Counted from the stretch's first letter, positions 8,958 through 18,277 are shown. The stretch: 64,000 nt of DNA from Singulisphaera sp. GP187 (GCF_900129635.1 NZ_FSRB01000003.1:558001-622000); one strand, 5' to 3'. Notes: generated by a model not told the origin, from the sequence alone. Program-made: numbers and translations.

Positions 8958-9030
8958 TCACTTTGGGTCGGGAGGAACGGGGAGCCACGGGTGGCTGGCG
9001 GCGTATTGGGGGCGACCAGTGGCCAGGCAC
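8958..9030 (-). pseudogene. C-terminal remnant of paralogue of the 8585-8914 protein
   Basis: Leftward translation gives QYAASHPWLPVPPDPK followed by a stop, matching the last residues of the neighbouring small membrane protein (KYLHAARYPWLPVSPDPP). No start or transmembrane part is found upstream. It appears to be what is left of a tandem duplicate. Confidence 0.55.
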
Positions 9031-9110
9031 CCATGGCGGGCAATACAGGAGTTTTGGGTAGTTTGCCCGGGGCAACAGTCTTGAGCTGTTCACCCTAAAC
9101 CTCCCATGCC

Positions 9111-9129
9111 CCCCACTGAAGTGCCTGGC
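9111..9129 (+). repeat. 19-bp direct repeat, copy 2
   Basis: Identical to 8532-8550. Confidence 0.8.
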
Positions 9130-9174
9130 GATATTACCCCACCCTCCCCGAAGTCAATTCGACTCGGCGATTCG

Positions 9175-10017
9175 CTACGACTTAAACGCCTTCCGGAACG
9201 CCGCGAGGGTCGCCTGGGAGGGTGATGTGTCAAGGACCGAGAAGACGACGCGATCGAATCGGCCCGACCAGTTCCCGTGTCTGAGGTGAGCGGCGAACGA
9301 CTCGGCCACAACACCGGGATCGTTGCGGAAGACGCCGCACCCCCAAGCACCCAGCACCAGTTGCCTGTAACCCTGAGAGGCCGCCAGAGCCAGTACATAC
9401 TCCGACCGTCTGCGGAACACGCCTGGTATGGACGGCAAGTCCGTGGGCCGGTTGTTGGCGGCGGCCCCGGCGTTGGGGGCCGCACTCGTGATGAAGGCCG
9501 CCATCTGCGGCTCGTCGAGAAGCGTACCTTCATCGTCGCGAATGATGGGGCAGCCGGGTGAAAGGATCATCGCGTCGGAGTACAGCGGAGTCGAGGATGC
9601 CCGATGCCGCGCGTAGAAATCCCAGGTCCGCAGTTGGGATGCATGCAACGCCGAGCTACGGGCAAGTGACTCCTCCTGGGCATGGCTGCCGTTGAGGAAA
9701 CCACCCCCAGGATTCTTTGCGGATGCGAAGTTCAGGACCGCGACCGGCCCTTGCCCCCGTGATCGCACACGCGCAATCCCGGAAAGGGTCGTCTCGTTGA
9801 CCACTTCGAAGACGGTGGAAAGATCCGTGCGGGGATGACCCAGAACGTCCCTTTGAAGCCGCTCAAGCTCCTCGGGCGGGTAATAACGTGTGGCGTCGAG
9901 GCACTCACGGATCGGGTTGGCGATATCGACAACTCGGCCGGAAGCCGAGCGGTAGGTGCCTCGCTCGACGATCTCGACCGTGCCTCTGGCCAATTCCGCC
10001 CGCGTCGATCGTTTCAT
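9175..10017 (-). CDS. TIGR02452-family macrodomain, PARG-like glycohydrolase
   Basis: 280 residues from the ATG at 10017. The family signature of bacterial-type poly(ADP-ribose) glycohydrolase is present: NPGGGFLNGSHAQEESLAR, that is GGG (104-106) followed seven residues later by QEE (114-116), which holds the catalytic glutamates. Flanking blocks VAVLNFASAKNP, PLYSDAMILSPGCPIIRD and LVLGAWGCGVFRNDP also fit TIGR02452/DUF2263. The enzyme should cleave ribose-ribose bonds of ADP-ribose polymers or remove ADP-ribose. No ADP-ribosyltransferase is next to it. Its 3' third is duplicated at 4003-4362. Confidence 0.9.
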   Translation of the reverse strand: MKRSTRAELARGTVEIVERGTYRSASGRVVDIANPIRECLDATRYYPPEELERLQRDVLGHPRTDLSTVFEVVNETTLSGIARVRSRGQGPVAVLNFASAKNPGGGFLNGSHAQEESLARSSALHASQLRTWDFYARHRASSTPLYSDAMILSPGCPIIRDDEGTLLDEPQMAAFITSAAPNAGAAANNRPTDLPSIPGVFRRRSEYVLALAASQGYRQLVLGAWGCGVFRNDPGVVAESFAAHLRHGNWSGRFDRVVFSVLDTSPSQATLAAFRKAFKS

Positions 10018-10399
10018 GGTGCCTCGTGTCGACCATTCACCAGGCCCATCGGACCGGACCAAGACGGACCAGGCGATCGCCTTGAGAGTATCAGACGCCG
10101 AGAGGGAGTGTCGGGTTCGCTTCAATACGGAATATCGTTATCCCACTCAACCGGAAGCGATTCCGTCCGCTCTGCTTCCAGTCGTTTGGATGCAAGGGAG
10201 GACCGCCGAATTCCGGGGCGGGTACGTTGAGCACCATCATAAGACATGTACACCCCAGCCTTCGCTGTCACCTGCGATCGGGGTTTCATACTTCGCACCG
10301 GCTCCGGCCCGGGACGCGAGCGAGACTTCGGCACCCTCCTCCTCACCGACACCGGCCCAGTCCTCTCCTGCACTCTGGGTCAGCCGTCAAAATCAAAAA

Positions 10400-10474
10400 G
10401 ACAGGGAGCTGACACTCTCCGCTCGCCTGGACCGTGAACGGTCGCAAGCGAGCGATGAGGATGAGCTCCCTGTC
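10400..10474. repeat. Inverted-repeat element, GACAGGGAGCT family
   Basis: GACAGGGAGCT (10400-10410) pairs perfectly with AGCTCCCTGTC (10464-10474); inside, CGCTCGC pairs with GCGAGCG and GACCGT with ACGGTC, giving a multi-stem fold. The left half recurs at 20831-20860 in another intergenic region. Confidence 0.7.
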
Positions 10475-10501
10475 CCATGTTTCCCGCAAAATACCCAAAT
10501 G

Positions 10502-10517
10502 GGTGGGCAGACCCACC
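10502..10517. repeat. Short palindrome GGTGGG-CAGA-CCCACC
   Basis: 6-bp stem with a 4-base loop, similar in core to the GGTGGGCACGGCCCACC palindromes elsewhere in the window. It lies just past the rpoN stop. Confidence 0.55.
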
Positions 10518-10531
10518 TGACCACCGGTCAG
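10517..10531 (-). terminator. Hairpin overlapping rpoN stop
   Basis: CTGACC-ACC-GGTCAG spans the rpoN stop codon and is followed, in the direction of transcription, by the second palindrome at 10502-10517. Together they could end rpoN mRNA; no T-tract is present. Confidence 0.35.
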
Positions 10532-11967
10532 AATTGCTTGCGCTGACGGCTCGAGGGAATTCGCAGGGTCCGGCGGTACTTGGTCACGGTGCGCCGCGCC
10601 ACCGGGAAGCCGTGCCGACTCAGTTCCTCGACGATCTCCTCGTCGGAGAGGGGACTCTGCTTGTCTTCCTTGGCGATGATCTCGAGCAGCTTCTGCTTGA
10701 TCGTGTCCCAAGCGACTTCCTCACCGTCGGTGGTGGTCGTGCCCCCTCCGAAGAAGCGCTTGAGCGCGAAAATTCCGCGGGGGGTCTGTACCCACTTATC
10801 GTCGACGGCCCGGCTCACCGTGGTCACGTGAACATGCACACGGTCGGCAATCTGTTGCATCTTCAAGGGCTCGATGAACTCGGGCCCTTTGTCGAGAAAA
10901 TCCTTCTGGTGGTCGATGATCGCTCGAGCGACCTTGAGCAAGGTATTTCGCCGTTGCTCGATCGACTCGATCAGCCAACGCGCCGACTGGATCCGCTTTT
11001 GGATGAACTCGCGGGCGGCGGCGTCGGTGGCCTTGTTCTTGAGCTGCATCTGGTAGTAGCGCGAGATCGAGAGCTGGGGCGTGTGCTCATCGACCAGCCG
11101 CACTTCGTATTCGCCATGCTCGTTGGCCTCGACGACCAGGTCGGGCACCACGTACTGCGTGCTCTCGGGGGCGAACCGAGCACCTGGCCTCGGGTTGAGA
11201 CGACGGAGGTGTTCCATCGCCTCCTTGATATCGTCGATCGCGATCCCGGTCTTCTTCTCGATCGCGGGGAGCCGGTTCTGCTGGAGGTCGTCGAGATGGT
11301 TCGAGATCAAGACGTGGAGGATTTCCCGCGACGGGATGTCCTGATTGAGCTGCAGGAGCAAGCATTCCCGCAAGTTCCGGGCGCCGACGCCGAGCGGGTC
11401 GAGCTTCTGAACCAGGCCAAGCGCCTCTTCCGCCTGGGCCATCGTGGCGTCGCCACCATAGTCGCGGAGCATCTCGCTGAGGTCGTGGTTCAGATACCCG
11501 TTCTCATCGAGGTTAAAAATAATGTACTGAGCCAGGGTGCGGACCGTGGGCTCGGGGTCGAGGAAGCCGAGCTGATCGTCGAGGTCGTCATGAAGCGAGC
11601 GCGGCCGGGAGGCCATGTTTTGCATCGCGTCATGTTTGCGATCGGCCTCCTCGCTCATCGCGGCCCGGCTCAGGCGGTGCGTTTCTCCAAACGGTTCCGA
11701 CCAGTCGTCCTGGCCGTCCATCCCGCCGTCGGCCTCGAACTCGGTCGTCGTGGGCTCCTCGGGGGGGGCGGGAGCCTCTTCGCCGTCCGACTCCGGAGCG
11801 GGGGCTTCTCGGAGGTCGACGAGAACCGGGTTTTCGCTCAATTCCTGGTCAATTCGCTCCTGCAACGCCATCAGCGGCAACTGCAGAATTTCCATCGACT
11901 GGATCATGCGAGGCGCCATGCGGAGGCGCATATCGGTACGCATCTGCTGGGAAGTATCGAGACGCAT
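10528..11967 (-). CDS. rpoN: RNA polymerase sigma-54 factor RpoN
   Basis: 479 residues from the ATG at 11967. The N-terminal glutamine-rich activator region (MRLDTSQQMRTDMRLRMAPR, MIQSMEILQLPLMALQERID) is followed by an acidic linker rich in E, D and P, the core-binding domain (DPLGVGARNLRECLLLQL) and the DNA-binding part with HTH (VHVHVTTVSRAV). The RpoN box appears near the C-terminus as ARRTVTKYRR, which contacts the -24 element. Sigma-54 directs transcription from -24/-12 promoters with AAA+ activators; no activator is encoded nearby. A 218-bp gap separates it from recR, so it probably has its own promoter. Confidence 0.97.
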   Translation of the reverse strand: MRLDTSQQMRTDMRLRMAPRMIQSMEILQLPLMALQERIDQELSENPVLVDLREAPAPESDGEEAPAPPEEPTTTEFEADGGMDGQDDWSEPFGETHRLSRAAMSEEADRKHDAMQNMASRPRSLHDDLDDQLGFLDPEPTVRTLAQYIIFNLDENGYLNHDLSEMLRDYGGDATMAQAEEALGLVQKLDPLGVGARNLRECLLLQLNQDIPSREILHVLISNHLDDLQQNRLPAIEKKTGIAIDDIKEAMEHLRRLNPRPGARFAPESTQYVVPDLVVEANEHGEYEVRLVDEHTPQLSISRYYQMQLKNKATDAAAREFIQKRIQSARWLIESIEQRRNTLLKVARAIIDHQKDFLDKGPEFIEPLKMQQIADRVHVHVTTVSRAVDDKWVQTPRGIFALKRFFGGGTTTTDGEEVAWDTIKQKLLEIIAKEDKQSPLSDEEIVEELSRHGFPVARRTVTKYRRTLRIPSSRQRKQF

Positions 11968-12184
11968 GGTCCTGCTTTCCGTCGTGGAAGAGAGGAATAT
12001 TGGGCAATCCCGGCAACGACGTCGCGATGGCCACTTCCTGGCAGACAAGAGCCTCAGAGACGACTCACCCCAGGCCACCGCGGCTCATCTTGTCCCACCA
12101 TCCCCGAACACGGCCTCAGTCATAGCAATTATAGTGCCATCTCACCGTCGACTACACACTCTCCTGAAAAATTTCAAAAACTCC

Positions 12185-12790
12185 TCAAAACCGTTGTCGA
12201 CCGTTGATCGCGTCGGCCAGCATTTCTTTGTTGGCGAATTCCAGAACGCTTCCCGAGGCGATGCCTCGGGCCAGACGGGTGATCGGGACCCCGGTGTCGG
12301 CCAATCGCGTCGCGACCAGGAGCGCGGTGCCGTCCCCTTCGAGGTTCGGGTTCGTCGCCATGATCAGCTCCTGGATCGTCCCGGAACGGACGCGCGCTTC
12401 GAGAGCAGGGAGGGTCAATTGGTCAGGGCCCATCCCCTGGAGCGGCGCGAGGCGGCCGAGCAGCACGTGATAGACTCCTTGGAACGTGCCGGCCTTTTCG
12501 AGGGCGAGCAGGTCGCGCGGTTGCTCGACCACGCAGACGACCGACGCGTCGCGCCTGGGGTCGCGGCAGATCCCGCAACGGGGGTGTTCCGCTTCGGTCA
12601 GGTGAAAGCAGGTCTCGCAGTGCCGGACCCGATCGCGGACATCACGAATCGCGTCGGCCAGTGCCAGCGCCTCTTCGGCAGGGCACTTGAGCAGGTGGTG
12701 GGCCAGACGTTCGGCGGTCTTCGCCCCCACGCCCGGCAAGCGTCCGAACGCATCGATCAGGCGGTCGACCGTGACCGAGTAACCCGCCAT
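12185..12790 (-). CDS. recR: Recombination mediator RecR
   Basis: 201 residues, the usual RecR length. Order of domains: N-terminal helix-hairpin-helix (DAFGRLPGVGAKTAERLAHH, residues 13-32), the zinc finger C-x2-C...C-x2-C (CETCFHLTEAEHPRCGIC), and a Toprim domain (SVVCVVEQPRDLLALEKAG ... ELIMATNPNLEGDGTA). RecR works with RecO/RecF to load RecA on gapped DNA. It starts 3 bp after ybaB ends on the same strand, the classic dnaX-ybaB-recR arrangement, so the three are almost certainly co-transcribed. Confidence 0.97.
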   Translation of the reverse strand: MAGYSVTVDRLIDAFGRLPGVGAKTAERLAHHLLKCPAEEALALADAIRDVRDRVRHCETCFHLTEAEHPRCGICRDPRRDASVVCVVEQPRDLLALEKAGTFQGVYHVLLGRLAPLQGMGPDQLTLPALEARVRSGTIQELIMATNPNLEGDGTALLVATRLADTGVPITRLARGIASGSVLEFANKEMLADAINGRQRF

Positions 12791-12793
12791 GGC

Positions 12794-13150
12794 TCAGGCT
12801 CCTCCGCCACCACCCGGACCGAGCAGACCCGACAATCCCGGAATCGGAAAACCGCCCGCGAGCGACGAAAGCGACTGTGCGGCCGCCTCGCGGGCCTTCG
12901 TCAGCGCCTGGTTCACGGCAGCCGTCACCAGGTCTTCCAGCAGTTCGGCATCGCCGTCGGCCAGAAGCTTGGGATCGATCCGCACCGCGAGCAACTCGAG
13001 GCGACCATTCGCCTTGGCCGTGACCGCCCCGCCGCCGGCTGTCCCCTCGACGTGGAGCTGACCGAGCGATTCGGTGGCCTTCTCGACGGTCTCCCGGATC
13101 TTCCCGGCATTCCGCATCATGTCCGCGAGGTTGCCTAGATTATTAAACAC
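12794..13150 (-). CDS. ybaB: YbaB/EbfC nucleoid-associated protein
   Basis: 118 residues from a GTG at 13150, chosen because AGAAGG lies a few bases upstream and the product then starts MFNNLGNLADMMRNAGKI, the usual family N-terminus. The body (VEGTAGGGAVTAKANGRLEL, VRIDPKLLADGDAELLEDLV, AAVNQALTKAREAA) matches YbaB/EbfC dimeric DNA-binding proteins. The C-terminal tail is rich in Gly and Pro. It lies between dnaX (57 bp upstream) and recR (3 bp downstream). Confidence 0.94.
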   Translation of the reverse strand: MFNNLGNLADMMRNAGKIRETVEKATESLGQLHVEGTAGGGAVTAKANGRLELLAVRIDPKLLADGDAELLEDLVTAAVNQALTKAREAAAQSLSSLAGGFPIPGLSGLLGPGGGGGA

Positions 13151-13207
13151 GACAAACCTTCTTGATGGGTTCGCGGAACGTGGCGCCCAGCACATTCCCT
13201 ACGAGCG

Positions 13208-14986
13208 TCAGGCGTTGGAGGACCGGGTCAAATCTTCTTCGGCTTCCATCAGGACGGGGCGGGCCTCGAAAAGTTCCACGACCTTTCGGACCATCGGGTC
13301 GTCGGACACCTCGTCGTGGCGATTGGGTTCCGTGACGGCCGTCGGAGTTGCCGAGGCAACTTCCTTGGATGAGCGCTCGAATCGAAGCTGAACCGGTCGG
13401 TTCAAGACGCTCGCGAGCGCCTCTTCAATCTTGGCCAATGACTGGGGAGTTCCACAGTCCTCAACGATCCAATTGTATCTCGGCGGCACACCGATGACCA
13501 GGACGTCCGGCTCTGAAATCGCCGTGGGAACGACCTGGCTCAAGCCCTTGCCGAGCCCAAGCCCGACCTTCTGGACGACTTGCGGCCAGATCGCCACGAC
13601 CTCGCTCAAGACGAGCGGCGCGGCGGAATGAGCACGGGGGGCCGGTGCGAGCTCGGTTCGCGAAGCGGGTGGCGGCGGAGGGGAGGAGGTGGAGGTAAGG
13701 GCAGGGGTGGGGACGGAATCCGCAGTCCGCGCGGGCTCGCCTCGCGCCGTCAAGGGGGGCGAAGGCTCGGGATCAGGGGGGGCTAATTTTTTTTTTACAA
13801 GGGTCTGTGCGGGGTCCATCGGCGGCAGACCGCCCTCGAGCGCGATGAGCCGCCCGACCAAGTCGCTGATTTCCGCGAGGTTCTCCAACCGCGCCACCTT
13901 CACCAGGCCGACTTCGATGATCGTTCGGCCGTGGGAGCTCCCTCGCAGCCGGGAGCGGGTTTCGGGCAAAATCTGCAACGCGGCCAGAATCGAGTCGAGC
14001 GGCCAGCGGTCGACGACCGCCTGGAGTCGCGGACGTTGGCGAGGCGTTGCGGTCAGCACCGTCTGGTCGGCTCCGGCCGAGAGCACCATCACGTCGCGGA
14101 GGAAGTCGATCACCCCGTTGAGCAGGTCGGTCGGCTGAATCCCCTGATTGGCCGCCGCATCCACGAGCTGGAGGATCGCCCCCGAGTCATGGTCGGCCAG
14201 GGCGTCGACCACGTCGAGGATCCGCTCGTCGCTGGCGGTGCCGAGCAGGCGGTGGACCGCCTCGACGGTCAGCCGTTCTCCCGCCGAGGAGAGAAGCTGC
14301 TCGACCAGCGACTGGGCGTCGCGCATCGACCCTCCCGCACGGCGGGCAATGGTCTGAAGCGCCTCGGGTTCGGCTTCGATCTGCTCGCGAACGCAGATGT
14401 CGCTGAGCGTGGCGACGATCTGCTCGGGGGTAATCCCGGCGAAATCATAGCGTTGGCAGCGGGAGAGCACCGTCACCGGAATCTTGCCCGGTTCGGTGGT
14501 GGCGAAAAAGAACTTCACGTGCGGCGGCGGCTCCTCCAACGTCTTCAAGAGAGCGTTGAAGGCACCGGTCGAAAGCATGTGAACTTCATCAATGTAGTAA
14601 ATCTTGAATCGAGACCGGCTCGGCCTGAGCCCGGTGTTCTGCCGCAGCTCGCGAACCGATTCGACGCCGTTGTTGCTGGCACCGTCGATCTCGAGGACGT
14701 CAACGTCTTCCCCGGTCGCGATCGCCTGACAGATATCGCATTGCAGGCAGGGCTGGTCGGTCGGCCCTTTCACGCAATTGAGGCATTTCGCGAAGATCCG
14801 CGCGATCGAGGTCTTGCCGACGCCTCGAGTGCCTGAGAACAGGTAGGCGTGGGTGACCCGGTTCAGCTTGATCGCGTTACGGAGCGATTCGACGACGTTG
14901 TCCTGGCCGACGACATCCTCAAACCGCTGAGGGCGGTAGCGTCGAGCAACGACCGTGTAGTTCGAAGGATCGGCCGGCTGGGGCAT
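13208..14986 (-). CDS. dnaX: DNA polymerase III subunits gamma/tau
   Basis: 592 residues for the full-length tau form. AAA+ clamp-loader domain: Walker A GTRGVGKTSIARIFAKC (residues about 45-61), zinc-binding CLNCVKGPTDQPCLQCDIC, Walker B YYIDEVHMLS, then the lid and collar domain III to about residue 370, and a Pro/Ala-rich linker before the tau tail. A run of ten A residues in the coding strand (positions 13787-13796) encodes V397-KKK; insertion of one A or a -1 shift gives ISPP-stop and loss of one A gives N-stop, so a gamma form of about 400 residues is expected. It is transcribed with ybaB and recR and lies downstream of the SRP RNA. Confidence 0.97.
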   Translation of the reverse strand: MPQPADPSNYTVVARRYRPQRFEDVVGQDNVVESLRNAIKLNRVTHAYLFSGTRGVGKTSIARIFAKCLNCVKGPTDQPCLQCDICQAIATGEDVDVLEIDGASNNGVESVRELRQNTGLRPSRSRFKIYYIDEVHMLSTGAFNALLKTLEEPPPHVKFFFATTEPGKIPVTVLSRCQRYDFAGITPEQIVATLSDICVREQIEAEPEALQTIARRAGGSMRDAQSLVEQLLSSAGERLTVEAVHRLLGTASDERILDVVDALADHDSGAILQLVDAAANQGIQPTDLLNGVIDFLRDVMVLSAGADQTVLTATPRQRPRLQAVVDRWPLDSILAALQILPETRSRLRGSSHGRTIIEVGLVKVARLENLAEISDLVGRLIALEGGLPPMDPAQTLVKKKLAPPDPEPSPPLTARGEPARTADSVPTPALTSTSSPPPPPASRTELAPAPRAHSAAPLVLSEVVAIWPQVVQKVGLGLGKGLSQVVPTAISEPDVLVIGVPPRYNWIVEDCGTPQSLAKIEEALASVLNRPVQLRFERSSKEVASATPTAVTEPNRHDEVSDDPMVRKVVELFEARPVLMEAEEDLTRSSNA

Positions 14987-15137
14987 TGGGGGCTTGGCCG
15001 GACTGGCGCTGGGCCAGGAGGCACGCTCCGTCGGGCCTTGGGGAGATGGGCGAAATGCCCTGGTTCTTTATGAGAGAACCTCGCGACCGGGTTGGGCTTC
15101 GCAAGATCAAAAAAACATCAAACGCAGGGGACTGGGA

Positions 15138-15242
15138 GAGCCGGGGAGGTTCTCCCGGGCACATGAAGGCGATGCTTATGGCTGCTCCGTTCCCGGCCTG
15201 ACCAGGTTCGCAAGCCCCCATTGCCCGGGTCCCCCCCGGCTC
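15138..15242 (-). ncRNA. ffs: Bacterial signal recognition particle RNA (4.5S type)
   Basis: The minus strand carries the SRP helix-8 signature GTCAGGCCGGGAACGGAGC followed by AGCC (15176-15206), corresponding to the conserved GUCAGG-CCGGAA-GGAAGCAGC element that binds Ffh, with a GGAA-like (GGGAAC) tetraloop area and the asymmetric loop. The outer sequences pair: GAGCCGGGG at the right end with CCCCGGCTC at the left end, closing a rod of about 105 nt. Location directly upstream of dnaX on the same strand is a widespread bacterial arrangement. The exact ends are estimated from the pairing. Confidence 0.88.
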
Positions 15243-15607
15243 ACCCAGACCCCCGCCAACTGACTCTTGGCGGTTGACCCGGCTGACGTCGCTATTGTGG
15301 GGGATTGGGCTCCTCGACGCAAGCCCAAGATTGCGCGGGTATGCTCTTTCCGAGGATGGTGATTGGATTCGGTTCCGGGGCATTCACCTTGCGATTGACG
15401 GCCGACTTGATGACCATAAGAGTTGGAGAGGGCTGCGACCCTTTGAGCGGAGGTCTCCTGACCCCTTGGCGGGAAGGCGAGACGTCCGCTCTTCCCGGTC
15501 CCAAGGCCACGGTTGGCGCTGGCCGTCCGTCGTAGCCGGGCGTCTTCGAGACCCGCGCTGGGTCCCGGTCGCCATCGATGTCACTCAGCCTCGAGAAAGG
15601 GGCAGCC
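15243..15607. other. Intergenic region between SRP RNA and M16 gene
   Basis: Divergent promoter region: ffs/dnaX leftward and the M16 peptidase rightward. No gene or repeat is supported. Confidence 0.5.
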
Positions 15608-18277
15608 ATGGCCCGACGATTGACCGCCCGCCCATCACCGGCCTGGGTGGGGGACTTGCCGGTCTTCGAACGGACGCTTGCCAATGGCTTCAAAGCCTTA
15701 GTCCTGCCGAGAACCCACGCCCCCGTCGTGGTCTGTGACCTTTACTACCCGGCCGGTTCGGTCGATGAGCCGGCCGGAAGGACCGGGCTGGCCCACTTCG
15801 TCGAACACATGCTGTTCAAGGGGACCGAGCGATTCCCCAAGGGGCAAATCGACCGGCTTGCGTTCGTGGCGGCCGGGCAATCGAACGCCGAGACCGGCGA
15901 GGATTGCACGCACTACTGGTTCGCCTTCCCGTCCGATCGGTGGGAGCTGGCCCTCGAGGTCGAGGCCGACCGGATGCGCGGGGCCACCTTCGACCCGCGC
16001 GAAGTCGAAGCCGAGCGCCACGTGATCGGCGAGGAACGGGCCCGCGACCTCGACTCACCGATGGGCCGGCTCGACCAGACCCATCTGGCGCTCACGTATC
16101 TCCGCCATCCTTATCGCAACCCGATCCTCGGCTGGCCCGACGACCTGGCGCGGATTGGCGTCGACGATCTCCGCGGCTTCTACCGCCAGCACTATCGCCC
16201 CGACGGCGCCGTGCTCGTGATCGTCGGCGATATCGATCCCGAGCGTGCGCTCGACCGGGTCTCAGCCCATTTCGAGCCGTTGCGGCCGGGCGTCGACCCA
16301 CGGCTCCCACCGCCGCTCACCGAACCGCGTCAGATGGGCCGACGCGATTTCACGCTGGTTGACGCCGAGTCGGTGGCGCGTGGCCTGCTTGGCTGGCACA
16401 GCGTGCCGAGGGGGCATCCCGACGGCCCCGCGCTCAACGTCCTCTCCGACCTCTTGACCTGCGGGCGACGATCACGGCTCTGGAACGAGCTGGTCGAGCT
16501 CCGCAAGCTCGCCACCTGGGTCGAGACCGGCCAGGATGACGCGCGCTGGGCCGGGCAATTTCTCTTGCAGGTCGAGGCGGCCTCCGACGTGGAACCGGCG
16601 CGGATCGAGCATGCGATCGCCGAGTTGATCGCCGAGCTCGCCGAGGAAGGGCCAACTCCCGAGGAGTTGTCGCGGTCGCGGCATCGCCTGGAAGCCGCCT
16701 GGCGCTGGGAACAAGAAGACCTCGCAGGCCTGGCGGCCGGCCTGGGCAATGTTGGACTCTGGGACGACTGGCGGGCCTGGCAGGCCGAGCACCGCGCGGC
16801 CATGGCCGTCTCACCCGACGATATTCGTCGTGTCGCCTCCACTTACCTGGTCGACTCGAGCCTCACAAGCGGCTGGTCGATGCCCCGTTCGGGGCGGACG
16901 ATGACCGTCCTGCTCCCCTCCGAGACCATTTCCGACGTGACCTGGACGGCGCCCCCGCCCAGCCCCGATCGGCCGATCTTGCTGACCATCCCCGACGGCA
17001 ACTCGCGGCTGACCGACTACCGACCGCACCGGACCACACTCTCCAATGGCATGCGCTTGATCTACGAGCGCCGGCCTGAGACAGGAATCGTGGCGCTCGA
17101 GTTGTTCGTCGATGCCGGGTTACTCCGCGAGTCCAAGCCCGGCTTGGCCTACCTGACCGGACGACTGCTCGAAGAAGGGACAAAGACGAGGCCGGCCGAA
17201 ACCCTCGCCGAGGCCATCGAAGATGTCGGGGGCACGTTCGACGTCGGCTCCACGGGCGTCTCGCTTCGGGTCCGCGCGGAAGATTTGCCCTTGGCGGTGG
17301 AAATTCTGGCGGACGTCGCCCTCCACCCGTCGTTCCCCGAAGAGGCGTTTCCCTGGGCGAAGCGACGAATCGCGGCCGAGTTGCAGGGCGACCGCGAGGA
17401 TCCGGCGTTCCGCGCCGACCTGATCTTCCGCGGGCTCGTCTATGGCGACCATCCCTATGCCCGCGACCCGCGAGGCTCGAGCAGGGACATCGCCCGGCTC
17501 ACCCACTCGGACGTCAAAGCGCATCACCGCAAGCACTTCGCGGCCGACAACGCGTTCCTGGTCGCGGCCGGCGACTTCGACCCCAAGAAGCTGACGAGCC
17601 TGGTGAAAACCCATTTCGACCGCTGGAAACCGCGCGGCGGAAGCCTCGAGGACTATCCGCGGCTGGTGCGATCGGCTCGGCCTCGAGTGCGCCGGGTTTC
17701 CCAACCGGGCGAACAGGTCCACATCGTCCTGGGTCACCTCGGCATTCCCCGCAACCATCCCGAGTTCGACGCCTTGGCGGTCCTCGACCATATCTTCGGC
17801 AGCGGACCGGGCTTCACCGACCGGTTGAGCCGGATCCTCCGCGACGAGTTGGGGCTGGCGTACTCGGTCGGCGGCGGCATCACCGAGTCGGCCGACGTGG
17901 TCCCCGGCCTCTTTCGCGTCTACGTGGGCACTATGCCCGACGAGGCCGACCGGGTCGTCGCCGCGATCGCCGAGCAGGTGCGTGCCATGCACGAGGGCGC
18001 CTTCTCGGACGACGAGGTCGACTGCGCCCGCCGCTACCTGGCCGGCTCCTGGGTGTTCGACTTCCAGACCGTCGAGCAACGCGCCGAACGCCTCCTGGAG
18101 TTGGAGCGTTGGGGCCTGCCGTTGGACGAGCCGATCCATTGGCCCGAACGGATCTCGCGCGTGAGCACGGCCAAGGTCCGCCGAGCCGCCCGGACCCACC
18201 TCGATCCGGCCGCCTTGATCCGCGTCGAGTTCGGGCCGGTCCGCCGCCGCCAGCGTCCGAACGTCGAATGTGCTTAG
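15608..18277 (+). CDS. M16 (pitrilysin) family zinc peptidase, two-domain
   Basis: 889 residues from the ATG at 15608, preceded by GAAAGGGG. The inverted zinc motif HxxEH is present once, as HFVEHMLFKGT (H63, E66, H67), with the downstream glutamate region ETGEDCTHYWFAFP. A second M16 half begins near residue 480 (LSNGMRLIYERRPETG) but has LAYLTGRLLEEGT in place of the zinc motif, so it should be the catalytically inactive partner, as in mitochondrial processing peptidase-like M16B proteins where both halves form a clamshell. No signal peptide is obvious. It is not part of a clear operon. Substrate unknown. Confidence 0.94.
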   Translation: MARRLTARPSPAWVGDLPVFERTLANGFKALVLPRTHAPVVVCDLYYPAGSVDEPAGRTGLAHFVEHMLFKGTERFPKGQIDRLAFVAAGQSNAETGEDCTHYWFAFPSDRWELALEVEADRMRGATFDPREVEAERHVIGEERARDLDSPMGRLDQTHLALTYLRHPYRNPILGWPDDLARIGVDDLRGFYRQHYRPDGAVLVIVGDIDPERALDRVSAHFEPLRPGVDPRLPPPLTEPRQMGRRDFTLVDAESVARGLLGWHSVPRGHPDGPALNVLSDLLTCGRRSRLWNELVELRKLATWVETGQDDARWAGQFLLQVEAASDVEPARIEHAIAELIAELAEEGPTPEELSRSRHRLEAAWRWEQEDLAGLAAGLGNVGLWDDWRAWQAEHRAAMAVSPDDIRRVASTYLVDSSLTSGWSMPRSGRTMTVLLPSETISDVTWTAPPPSPDRPILLTIPDGNSRLTDYRPHRTTLSNGMRLIYERRPETGIVALELFVDAGLLRESKPGLAYLTGRLLEEGTKTRPAETLAEAIEDVGGTFDVGSTGVSLRVRAEDLPLAVEILADVALHPSFPEEAFPWAKRRIAAELQGDREDPAFRADLIFRGLVYGDHPYARDPRGSSRDIARLTHSDVKAHHRKHFAADNAFLVAAGDFDPKKLTSLVKTHFDRWKPRGGSLEDYPRLVRSARPRVRRVSQPGEQVHIVLGHLGIPRNHPEFDALAVLDHIFGSGPGFTDRLSRILRDELGLAYSVGGGITESADVVPGLFRVYVGTMPDEADRVVAAIAEQVRAMHEGAFSDDEVDCARRYLAGSWVFDFQTVEQRAERLLELERWGLPLDEPIHWPERISRVSTAKVRRAARTHLDPAALIRVEFGPVRRRQRPNVECA

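Larger units (their letters stand above)
10018..10527. other. Intergenic region with palindromic repeats
   Basis: No gene is supported. A leftward frame at 10122-10373 ends in WDNDIPY but has no recognisable body. The right half contains a long-range inverted repeat (10400-10474) and a short palindrome (10502-10517). Confidence 0.5.

Noticed and set aside
10122..10373. Leftward small frame ending in WDNDIPY, like an SSB acidic tail
   Set aside because: The rest of the frame is arginine/proline-rich with no OB fold; the tail similarity is only a few residues and the frame overlaps repeat DNA.
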